From assembly GCF_032854445.1 (NCBI RefSeq), contig NC_088306.1, forward strand, positions 19,007,764-19,071,763: DNA of 64,000 bases, given 5' to 3'. A program made the translations under genes and the position numbers. Source of the stretch: Liolophura sinensis. Its lineage: Eukaryota > Mollusca > Polyplacophora > Chitonida > Chitonidae. This document shows, piece after piece, positions 47,342-58,545 of this stretch (within the stretch, counting starts at the first letter, position 1; every line of letters starts with the position of its first letter). The notes under the pieces were generated by a model that searched no databases, was not told the DNA's origin, and was given only the letters and a program-made list of their open reading frames with translations.

Positions 47342-47562
47342 CTGTAATTCTTCAACCTTATTGCATGTTTGGAAGGTGTTTATTCAAGCCAATTCTGAGG
47401 GCATTATTCTGTGTTGACTGATAAAATTAATCTTTCTTGTGAACCCCTGAAATTGGCCAATACAACCAATGTAGCTTTGTCTCCAAAATCAAACTAAAAA
47501 CATCAATAAATTGCACTGAAAGTTGCCCTTTCATATGACAAAAAAAAGTTTAGGAATTAGGA
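47342..47562 (+). mobile_element. MITE-like element, family A (copy A7)
   Basis: Begins CTGTAATTCTTCAACC after TA (47340-47341). The interior matches A1 (AGGTGTTTATTCAAGCC, GTGTTGACTGATAAAATTA, TTTGTCTCCAAAATCAAAC). The right end is GTTTAGGAATTAGG, beyond which the TA is not conserved. It ends about 80 bp before the 24-bp array. Confidence 0.75.
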
Positions 47563-47641
47563 AACTATCTGTCCTAAACTTTAGGAGAATTACAGTACAT
47601 GTATGGTTTGATGTACATGCACAATCTGATCATAACAGCTT

Positions 47642-50600
47642 GGGCAGTTTCTGCTGTACATGGATGGGCAGTTTCTGCTGTTCATGGGTGGGCAGTTTCT
47701 GTTGTTCATGGGTGGGCAGTTTCTGCTGTACATGGACAGGCAGTTTCTGCTGTACATGGATGAGCAGTTTCTGCTGTTCATGGATGTGCAGTTTCTGTTG
47801 TTCATGGACAGACAGTTTCTGCTGTTCATGGACAGGCAGTATCTGGTGAACATGGACAGGCAGTTTCTGCTGTTCATGGACCAGCAGTTTCTGCTGTACA
47901 TGGATGTGCAGTTTCTGCTGTACACGGGCGGGCAGTTTCTGCTGTACATGGACGGGCAGTTTTTGCTGTTCAGGGATGGACAGTTTCTGCTGTACATGGA
48001 TGGGCAGTTTCTGCTGTAAATGGACAGACAGTTTCTGCTGTACATTGACGGGCAGTTTCTGCTGTACATGGACAGGTAGTTTCTGCTGTTCATGGACGAG
48101 CAGTTTCTGCTGTACATGGACAGACAGTATCTGGTGTACATGGACAGACAGTTTTTGCTGTTCAGAGACGGACAGTTTCTGCTGTACATGTATGAGCAGT
48201 TTCTGCTGTTCATGGGTTAGTTTCTGCTGTACATGGACGAGCAGTTTCTGCTGTACATGGACGGGCAGTTTCTACTGTACATGGACAGGCAGTTTCTGCT
48301 GTACATGGACAGACAGTTTCTGCTGTACATGGACAGGCAGTTTCTGCTGTTCATGGACGAGCAGTTTCTGCTGTTCATGGACAGACAGTTTCTGCTGTTC
48401 ATGGACAGGCAGTATCTGGTGAACATGGACGAGCAGTTTCTGCTGTTCATGGACAGGCAGTTTCTGCTGTACATGGACAGGTAGTATCTGGTGAACATGG
48501 ACAGACAGTTTCTGCTGTACATGGACAGGCAGTATCTGGTGTACATGGACAAGCAGTTTCTGCTGTTCATGGATGTGCAGTTTCTGCTGTTCATGGACAG
48601 ACAGTTTCTGCTGTTCATGGACAGGCAGTATCTGGTGAACATGGACAGGCAGTTTCTGCTGTTCATGGACAGGCAGTATCTGGTGAACATGGACAGGCAG
48701 TTTCTGCTGTACATGGACGAGCAGTTTCTGCTGTTCATGGACAGGCAGTATCTGCTGTTCATGGACAGGCAGTTTCTGCTGTACATGGACGAGCAGTTTC
48801 TGCTGTTCATGGACAGGTAGTTTCTGCTGTACATGGACAGGTAGTTTCTGCTGTACATGGACAGACAGTTTCTGCTGTTCATGGACGAGCAGTTTCTGCT
48901 GTTCATGGACAGACAGTTTCTGCTGTTCATGGACAGACAGTTTCTGCTGTTCATGGATGTGCAGTTCATGGTGTTCATGGGCAGACAGTTTCTGCTGTTC
49001 ATGGATGTGCAGTTTCTGCTGTTCATGGACGGGCAGTTTCTGCTGTACATGGACGAGCAGTTTCTGCTGTTCATGGACCAGCAGTTTCTTTTGTTCATGG
49101 GCAGACAGTTTCTGCTGTTCATGGATGTGCAGTTTCTGCTGTTCATGGACGGGCAGTTTCTGCTGTACATGGATGAGCAGTTTCTGCTGTTCATGGACCA
49201 GCAGTTTCTTTTGTTCATGGACAGGCAGTTTCTGCTGTACATGGATAGGCAGTTTCTGGTGTACATGGACAGACAGTTTCTGGTGTACATGGACGAGCAG
49301 TTTCTGCTGTTCATGGACCAGCAGTTTCTGCTGTTCATGGACAGGTAGTTTCTTTTGTTCATGGACAGGCAGTTTCTGCTGTACATGGACAGGCAGTTTC
49401 TGCTGTACATGGACGGGCAGTTTCTGCTGTTCATGGATGGGCAGTTTCTGCTGTACATGGACGAGCAGTTTCTGCTGTTCATGGACAGGCAGTTTCTGCT
49501 GTACATGGACGGGCAGTTTCTGCTGTTCATGGACAGACAGTTTCTGCTGTTCATGGACCAGCAGTTTCTTTTGTTCATGGACAGACAGTTTCTGCTGTTC
49601 ATGGATGTGCAGTTTCTGCTGTACATGGACGAGCAGTTTCTGCTGTACATGGACAGGCAGTATCTGGTGTACATGGGCGGGCAGTTTCTGCTGTACATGG
49701 ACAGGCAGTATCTGGTGTACATAGACAGGCAGTTTCTGCTGTTCATGGACGAGCAGTTTCTGTTGTTCATGGACAGACAGTTTCTGCTGTTCATGGATGT
49801 GCAGTTTCTGCTGTTCATGGACGAGCAGTTTCTGCTGTTCATGGACGAGCCGTTTCTGCTGTTCATGGACAGACAGTTTCTGCTGTACATGGACAGACAG
49901 TTTCTGCTGTTCATGGACGAGCAGTTTCTACTGTTCATGGACAGGCAGTATCTGGTGTACATGGACAGGCAGTTTCTGCTGTTCATGGACGAGCAGTTTC
50001 TGCTGTTCATGGGCGGGCAGTTTCTGCTGTTCATGGACGAGCAGTTTCTGCTGTTCATGGACGAGCCGTTTCTGCTGTTCATGGACGAGCCGTTTCTGCT
50101 GTTCATGGACAGACAGTTTCTGCTGTACATGGACAGACAGTTTCTGCTGTTCATGGACGAGCAGTTTCTACTGTTCATGGACAGGCAGTATCTGGTGTAC
50201 ATGGACAGGCAGTTTCTGCTGTTCATGGACCAGTAGTTTCTGTTGTTCATGGGCGGGCAGTTTCTGCTGTTCATGGATGTGCAGTTTCTGCTGTACATGG
50301 ATGTGCAGTTTCTGCTCTTCATGGACAGGTAGTTTCTGCTGTACATGGATGGGCAGTTTCTGCTGTACATGGACAGGCAGTTTCTGGTGTACACAGGTGG
50401 GCAGTTTTTGCTGTACACAGACCAGCAGTTTCTGCTGTACACGGACCAGCAGTTTCTGCTGTTCATGGACAGACAGTTTCTGCTGTACATGGACAGGCAG
50501 TATCTGCTGTACATGGACGAGCAGTTTCTGCTGTTCGTGGACAGACAGTTTCTGCTGTACATGGACAGGCGGTATCTGGTGTACATGGGCGGGCAGTTTC

Positions 50601-50881
50601 TGCTGTACATGGACAGGCAGTATCTGCTGTACATGGACGGGCAGTATCTGCTGTTCATGGACAGGCAGTTTCTGCTGTTCATGGACGGGCAGTTTCTGTT
50701 GTTCATGGACAGGCAGTATCTGGTGTTCATGGACCAGCAGTTTCTGTTGTTCATGGACCAGCAGTTTCTGTTGTTCATGGACCAGCAGTTTCTGCTGTAC
50801 ATGGACAGGCAGTATCTGGTGTACACGGACGAGCAGTTTCTGCTGTTCATGGACAGGCAGTATCTGGTGAACATGGATCCT
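47642..50881. repeat. 24-bp minisatellite, about 135 units (3.2 kb)
   Basis: Unit CAGTTTCTGCTGTTCATGGA plus CAGG. CAG anchors checked at 47645, 48197, 49322, 50834 and 50858 are in exact 24-bp register, except for one 21-bp unit at 48197-48217. Variation concentrates at TTC/TAC and at the trinucleotide before CAG (CAGG, CAGA, CGAG, TGTG, CGGG, CCAG). A second unit type reads CAGTATCTGGTG. On the minus strand one frame (M-[N/Y]-S-R-N-C-x-S) is open from the ATG at 50874 down to 47590, broken only by a TAA at the short unit. Other frames are open on both strands, and C-to-T changes (CAG to TAG) stop the plus-strand MDRQFLLF frame several times. No flanking exon or known domain supports a protein, so I call it a repeat. 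Confidence 0.96.
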
Positions 50882-51880
50882 AAAATAAACACACCAGCTT
50901 TTAATCACTACATGCATATATACAAATCTGTGAATAACCGCTATTTAAGACGGTGCATACATTAGAACAAGGGTGCACTACCACAAACATGTCATTTTAT
51001 TTATACTGACACATCAGTGGGCATTTCCTCTCTGAGCAAACTAGTTAATCCCACACACAATACAGCTTTCATAGTCATAGCCGAAGACATGCCTACTGAC
51101 ATGTACAAATGCATGTAGCACTGGGCTAGACTGACAGGGAAATATCTAGTGGTTCATGGGGCCTTTTTACATAAATAGTTATTGTTTCATATATTCTCAA
51201 CCCTATCTGGAATATCAGGGGTAAATTGGTTGTGATTTATTCTCTTTCCTTTTTTTTTCTACTTTTTCAAAAACACAAAAAATTGTTTAAAGCTAAATTG
51301 CGCTGAAAAATAAAAAATATTCTGAAACTTAACATGTGAAACTAACATTTTTAAACATGGCGTACTTATACATGAAACAAATATATTTTTAAACATGGCC
51401 TGGATGAAAATGTCATCTCGCTCTCTGAGAGACAATAACGATTTGTGTCGAAATTTGTCAGGTCAATGTTCATTAATATACAACATTCAGGTTTTCAACA
51501 CCTTTGGGTCGAATTAAATTACTAAGCTGATACCACAGTATCCCATTTACATATCTTCTCTTACTTTCCCCATCATTCTCAGGTTAAGTTTACAAAAATA
51601 GGGTCTCTTAGTGTGACATACATGTACACTGTCACTCAGGCTAAACCCATACTTCGAATGACCAGTGACCACTAATGTGAACTTACTGGGGACACCTTCA
51701 CTAGAAACTGAAAGAGCCGCAACAACTTTCAGCAGAAAAATGTACGTAGCACAAATTTTAGTCAAACTGCTTGCCCACTTTTCAGATCATCTTGAGGCAG
51801 ATCAACAATGGGCAACAACCAAAATGATGCACAAAACTTTAAATGCAAGGTGAAGGGAAGAAAGTATCGTTTCCATGAGA
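50882..51880. other. Non-coding stretch, no feature recognised
   Basis: Unique AT-rich sequence; nothing supported. Confidence 0.5.
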
Positions 51881-52044
51881 ATCCTATTTGTTTATTTATT
51901 TTATATGATTGGCCATACTCAAGAATATTTCACTCGTACCACGGGAACCAGCATTATGGTGGGAGGAAAAAGGGCAGAAACCCACGACCACCAGCAGGTT
52001 GTTGGCAGGCCTTCCCACGTACGGCTGGAGAGGATCCTATTTGT
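51881..52044 (-). mobile_element. Core SINE, 5'-truncated, with perfect TSD
   Basis: The body 51892-52033 reads TTATTTATTTTATATGATTG, CTCAAGAATATTTCACTCG, GGCCTTCCCACGTACGGC and GGAGAGG. ATCCTATTTGT flanks it exactly at 51881-51891 and 52034-52044. Confidence 0.93.
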
Positions 52045-55000
52045 ATCATAATAATAGTTACTTGTAAATAATACGCATTCCAAAAATGACTGGATATTAC
52101 CATAATCAAAAAACAAATAGCACTGATACTTCTTCAGTTGATCAAGTCATTATGTAACATTGTTATAGAGGGCAGGGGAAAAAAACCTGACACATTGTTT
52201 GACCACACTGTTGATGAATGCACCACATTTTTGAAACCAAAACAAACTTACTAGCTGTTATCTGAATCTTGGCATTAGCAATGATCTCTGCCCCAACAGT
52301 GACATGTGGATAAATGTGGCCGTAGTGTCCAAAAGTTGTATTATTAGCATTTGCTGGATTTTACACTTTTCAAAACAATTACATAATCTACACGAAAACT
52401 GTATGAATAAATGAATTCATTTACCAATCCAATCTGTTTCAGGCCTTTCAAGGTTTGCAATATATGGCGCATACATGCACCAGTGCACCCATTTAATTGA
52501 CTGGATCTACACTTGCACAGCATGCATGTTTAGTTATTACAAACTAGAGCCCAAGGGCTGTGAAATGAGTCTATTGCTCTTCTATTTTTATTTTTCTTGT
52601 AACTATTGACCAACTGTCTTCTTGTACAATACATCAGTCTTCTCTACCTACAAAGGGCCTATCAGTTATTCTGTCTGTAATGGAGAACCCGGCCACATCT
52701 CATTGTGACAGGACTTTAAGAGACTGCAATGCACCAGAATGTCATATTATTACATACTGTAAGACTGTAGACATTTTCCCGAATTTTTTTCATTCTTCAT
52801 TTTCAAAATCTTCACTATTTGTGCCACTATAGCATGTGGCAACAGATCAAGGCAATGTATCGTAATACGATACATGTTTTGGTCTTTAGATAGTATAGTT
52901 GTATCTCAATAGTACAAATATTGCAAGAACACATAAAATACATGTACAATCTGTCAGCCTTTTTTCCGATCTTTCCAGAATTATATCAAAATGTTCATCA
53001 CATATAGCAAACGTAATTAACAGCTCATTCCACAATTTAACAGATAACTTCTTCAACGAACCATGAAAAACTTTGGATAATAAGTTTGTTGACATCCACG
53101 CAAATTTGGAAGATCAACTATTGGGAAGTAACCGAGAGGGTCAAGTAGTGCTACAGATAATTTTCAGAGGTAGTGCGGTGCTCCCTACTTTTCCAAGAGT
53201 AAGCCTACTTCAGAACACATTTTTGGAAAATACTCAACACTTCACTATTTTAGGTCCCCAGCAATACACCTGGAAAGGGCGAAGTTGACTGACTGAAGGA
53301 GGTTGGGAAAATTGAAAGAAATGCATACATGTGCATACGGTTCATGTATAGGCCTACCGCTACAGAGATTCTTGTAGTTATATATAGGACTACAAGTATA
53401 TGCATGGACATGTCGACTGCCCAGAATTATGATTTGTCATAACATTCTAGAATAAATTAGTCATTTAGCTCTTCCTCACGAGGACTGAATCTGAGTCATG
53501 CTCAAATGTTGACTTTTATTTATTACACTTCAACCTGTAAACCTACTAGGTTTATTACAATAACTCAATGACAACTTTACCTTCTCATTTTCTTTTGATA
53601 GCAGAGGCTGCAGTATTATTTCATTCTATGGTAACTTGCCTAATGCAACTGGTAAATTTTTTTTTTTTCCTATGGAAACATTTGTGTATATGCGACAAAC
53701 TGCCTTTTTGGGCTCAAAATAGGATAAGACTGTCAAAATGTAGGCCTACATTAGCTGACAAAAATTTATTATTTGTGCTTTATTTATTAGCAGTATGTAG
53801 TATAAATCTAAAGTGTTTTTGAGCACTAGATGTCACCTCAGAAATCACCGATACATCCACACGTTGGAAACTGGACCCTCCATGACACTTTAACATTGCA
53901 CCATTAATTGATAATTGGTGTAGAAGTAAAACCATACACTGGGAGCGATATTAGGATGGTCTAATACAGTACAGTAGCAGAACTTGCTGCATAGTAAATG
54001 ACATTTTAGCCCTTGCCATATCTTCTTCATGGCAAACACTAGAAAATGTCAAACATCACCATAGTCATTCTCCACAACTACGGGAAGTGGTATATGAGCC
54101 TTTGTTGTAACCTTCAGTTTCTGAAAATACATTGTGGAAGGCGTCGTGCACATAAAATACTGTGGAGATCTACTTTACATTTTGACAGGATTGCTTGCTT
54201 TAAATCTTGAATGTATAGCTTTCAAGAATTTAAGGATACACACTAATCGTCATGCACATTCAGTATGCTCTGTTTTAATTTCAGAAGCGTATTATCTAAC
54301 TTTTCAGCGCATTTACACTGGCACGCCCCTCACCTGTTGCACTGGGATCAAGGTCAAATGGCTTACCCGCGGTCTGATAACTTCCACATTCTTTATTTTC
54401 ACCATTATGGTGAGTAACAAAGCGCTCAATTGCCGTAAAGTAGGCCCCAAAATAGCGCAAGCGCATTCGGTAACCTTTTGTGACACGAAATTAAACCAAC
54501 AATAACTGAAAGCATGAAACCAACATAATTAAAATTTTTATTTAATGCATAATCATAACACATAAATCCTAACAACACAACGAAGAAAACATCATGAAAG
54601 GAAGCTAATATTTGACCATCACACATGGTCTATTTCGTCCTGTGCACTGACATGTTGTACTTGGGTGAAACTACTTCTGGCAATTTCTTCACATTTTTTC
54701 ATGCCTCTATAATGGGCCTCTGGCAATTCTCACCAAGACCCACTAAAAATCACCATTTTAGCAATTATCTTGCCTTTGGCAACTGCAGTCATTCATTATG
54801 TCATTTCAGACAAATTTACATTACACATGACCTAAATTAGAGCTCTCCTCCCTTCAATTTGGGCATTAACAAACCCTGTGCAGGTAAATAATTTTCTGTG
54901 TATACATATTGTATTTTGTACTGCTATCTGTACCCTGTGCACATGTATACTTTTTTTCTTAAATTTGACCCCGCTTCTTACTACATATTACTATATACCA

Positions 55001-55845
55001 ACATGTACATATACATTCCTCAAAATTATCCTTTAAGACAAAAATTATGCTTTCTATCACCAGCCTGATTCAAACATGCAAATGTGTACGTGTACAGTGT
55101 ACACATAGAGCAAGAGCTAATTTCCCAGAGAAAAGGCAAATGCTTTAGGCAAAACTGAAAAATGTTTTAAAGCAGAGCAATAGCACACTGGTTGACCTCA
55201 CCATGTTTTCATTACAGGGCTTTGTTAAAATTAAATGGATATGAACCTGAATGGAAAATGTCCATTGGATGTACCTGAATGAACCAATTATTGCTACATG
55301 CACATCCTACATGCACATCCTCAGGCAGGTATAAATACCACTCTGTCTGTTCCATTATCCACAAATACCGGGTGAAGAAGATAATGACAGAGACATATCA
55401 AATGACAGACATGTATTCATTACTGTCCTTCTATGAAATTGATAATGCTGTGAGCATCTCTTAGTCTCCTTCATTCAGATGATGTTTGATTTAATATAAT
55501 CATGGCTTCTAGTACACCAATCACAAATTACCAGACACAAAACCAAGGGATACAATTACATAATAGGAATACTCAGACCCCCTCGCTTGCACAAATCAGG
55601 GGGGTGCAGCACCCCGCCCCTCTCAAAATGCGTCCTGCCCCTCTAGAAGTCCATAAATATTCATCCTGCCCCCCAGGGAAGGGCTGATGAAGACCTTTTA
55701 ACCAGTGACCCCTGTCCAGCCAGACTGTAGTAATCCTATCTGCCTGTTAACTGTATCAGGTAGTGAAAATCCCCTGTCATAACATCTGTTTGCAATCAAG
55801 CACCAGTTCATTTTACTAATTGCATGTGTGTTTTAAGCTCATAAA
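52045..55845. other. Non-coding stretch, no supported gene
   Basis: A 123-codon plus-strand frame (54134-54505) shows no domain. No repeat family is recognised here. Confidence 0.45.
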
Positions 55846-55849
55846 GGGA

Positions 55850-56034
55850 TGTAGTTCACTGATACCTACTTTAAGCCATCAGGGCTAACTGTCTGTTCTT
55901 TTTAACTCTTTCCCCACATGGTTAGTACAACATATATATATATATGTATTTACTTTTCTGAAAAACTGATAATTGCAAATTTTCTGCTTAAAGCACTTCC
56001 AATAAATACGTCCTGAAAATTAGAAGAATTACAG
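55850..56034 (+). mobile_element. MITE-like element, family C (copy C3)
   Basis: Right end AAAATTAGAAGAATTACAG before TA (56035-56036) is the exact reverse complement of C2's left end. CACATGGTTAGTACAAC and TTTCTGCTTAAAGCACTTCC match the C interior. The left end is not resolved. Confidence 0.55.
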
Positions 56035-56036
56035 TA

Positions 56037-58320
56037 TACAAATGCATAGTTGAGTGTTGAGTATGCTAATTTTATAGCTAAATATCTTTAGAATACCTAC
56101 GAATCACATTCATTATTATAGACGCAAGCAGAAAATAGTGCCCTTTAAGGCTATTATTTGTGAAATATGCCACCCTGCTCTTTTTGTTTGAAGCTAGGCG
56201 TCTGATACTAGAGATACTGTATTTAAATGATCTCCTGCAAATAAACTAGACATAAACCTTACAGTCTTTTGCTTCTCTCTTTACTTTAGATCACAACTTT
56301 TTCTTTTGATTAAGAACAAATTTCCCTTTCTGGCAAATATAAAGTTACCCTTGCTGTACTAGGAAGTGTGTTAGAGAGAACAGCCAACTGATGATCTGAT
56401 TTCAAAGTTGCGGAATTGGTTAACTCTCATTTGAGCTAGGGAGTTTCAACAGTTAGAGAGAGAAATAGCCACAAACGAGTGACTTATACTCAGGAACAAT
56501 TATCTCTGTTCCCACGCCTATTAATGCTTCCCGAGCGAAAACTGACGACAAGCATGCAAGTAGTCTCTGCAGTTAACTAATCTTTTTTGATTAACTGTTC
56601 ATCAAGCCGCTTTAAGAAGACTGACCTTGAGGTCATGACCTTTGTCAGCCTCTGGGAAATGTACATGCAGGCAGGTGTATGGCTATGAGTCCAGGGATTA
56701 TCTCCCTTGAATGACATTTTGAGTGGTCACATCAATCACATGATTGACAATCAGCTTGGGTTGGTGGCTGCAGTTGCGTAGACTCAGAAAATTTCTTTTT
56801 CTTTGTGCTTGTGTGATTGCCATGGATTCTTTCATTTAGGTTAACCTTAGAACAGAATAGTTAGCGAGTAGGAATATTTAGTTGACTATTGTTGATGTGA
56901 GAACTTAGTCTTATTGCGCTTTTGAACAGCAGTAAATGTTTCCTACGGCAAATCAGACACATCAGTGGCTGTTTCTCTCTGTATCTCTTGCAACTTCGTT
57001 GTTCCAATGAACCCATTCCCTAACTGCATTAACACAGACATTAAACCTGTAATGAGCTATTATGAGAGAGCTGAAAACTCCTAATTTGTGTTCAACACCA
57101 TTTCACAACTATTTTCTTTCTACAAAGGCAAAACTGTATTTGTCCCACATTTCTCTCAGAGGTACATATATTCTGCAGAATTTTCCCAAGCCAATTGCCT
57201 TGTATAATTATTCAACTGTTTCTTAACTGAATAAATTCTAAGATTGACATATTGTACCTTTGTGGTATGCTTTGACACAGATAATCAAGCAACATTTACT
57301 TTCCAAACGAACGACATACATAACAAAAGAAAATTTTCAGTTAGTGTTAGAATTTTTAAGTCAAATGATAATAGCACCCCCCTCCCCCCGCCCCCACAAC
57401 CCCAATACAACCTTCATGTCAGCTCAGAATCAGTGATGGGGGAGGGCTACAGGAGAGGACAAGTATAAATCAATGAATTGTGATATAGCCGAGGAGCCGA
57501 AGTCTTTCAGCAGAACTTGTTGCATACTTACCTAAGACATAAAAATATTTAGGGTCCTTGACATGAGATCACGTACTCTCCAAATATCAAAGAACCGTTG
57601 AGAAAATGTACACGACCTATTCCTCACACGGCAAGGATGGTAACTTGTCATGAATTTTGCCAGTTGTTGGGAACATTTTTACTTGGTGATAACTTCACTT
57701 GTTTGGAACCTACACCAGTTGAAGATCCTTAAATAGAGTTCGACTTACAGCCAGGCAATCGAATGGAATAGTAAGCCCATGTTGGGAATAATGACTGCAC
57801 TATCTGACCGGAAAATGTCAAGAAAACACAGCGTCAGCCTGCCACAGACGACTTTTCTCACCATCAGATCGCCATTTTGGCTATATTAAAGTAGTGCGCC
57901 GGTGCCCCCCGAAATAAGATAGGTTTAGACATAGCCTTCCGCGAGTGTCTTAAGTGGGTTTTGTTGACACAGACTCGAATCAATAATAGAACAAATAAAT
58001 ACTAAGTCATTCAGATTTAAATTCACAAACAATATATCACCAATACAATCGCAATATTGGAATCTTATCCGGAACTATATTCTTCGGCAAATGAATATTC
58101 TCCCCGCCATACCGCCTACTTCGGTCAAAGGGGAGATAACGCATGCCTGTTTTGTATGGTTCAGTTGGGTGACTTATAGACAGGCTGAGTCACTTGCGCA
58201 TGTATACAGGCTCGTTTGTGGAGAAAATTATTTCCCACGTTGGCAAATAAAGTTCCCGGTTGATGTACTTCCTTTATTACTCTGTGGTTCTGTACAAGAC
58301 AGAAGAATAGTAAATACATG
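56037..58320. other. Non-coding stretch with a candidate promoter
   Basis: A GC- and CpG-richer island lies at about 57750-57920 and is listed separately. No exon is recognised elsewhere. Confidence 0.4.
57743..57920 (-). promoter_or_regulatory. Candidate minus-strand promoter and 5' UTR exon
   Basis: On the minus strand GCCAAAATGGCG (57870-57881), a YY1-like site, precedes 120 bp of unique sequence ending CCTGGCT|GTAAGTCG, a good donor at 57749/57748. This would suit an untranslated first exon of the NCK gene about 21.7 kb upstream of its coding exon, but nothing links them directly. Confidence 0.2.
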
Positions 58321-58321
58321 A

Positions 58322-58545
58322 CTGTATTACAAGTTTTACAGCCCTTGATCAATGAGGCCGTGAGATCGAATCCAGCTCTAGATGGAGGTTTATGAGTTAT
58401 CAGGTTCAATTGTTTTCTCCCGATTTCATCCATTTGTAACTTCACCACACCCCATCCCCATCCGCCAGTATCGTTTGAATAGTGGTGTAAATTATCCCCA
58501 ATGAAAATAAATCAATCAATCAAGCAATAAATAAATAAATAAATA
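58322..58545 (+). mobile_element. Second SINE family copy
   Basis: GTGAGATCGAATCCAGCTC resembles a tRNA B box (GRTTCGANYCC). It is followed by GGTTTATGAGTTATCAGG, AGTGGTGTAAATTATCCCC, CAATGAAAATAAATCAATC and an (AATA)n tail. It is unrelated to the core SINE. The A box is not clear. Confidence 0.55.

Noticed and set aside
48217-50892. 891-codon minus-strand gene
   Set aside because: The frame opens on GTG, lies wholly in the 24-bp array, and has no domain or splice support. Kept as a finding, not a gene.
54134-54505. 123-codon plus-strand frame
   Set aside because: No domain, no splice context, and composition typical of chance frames.
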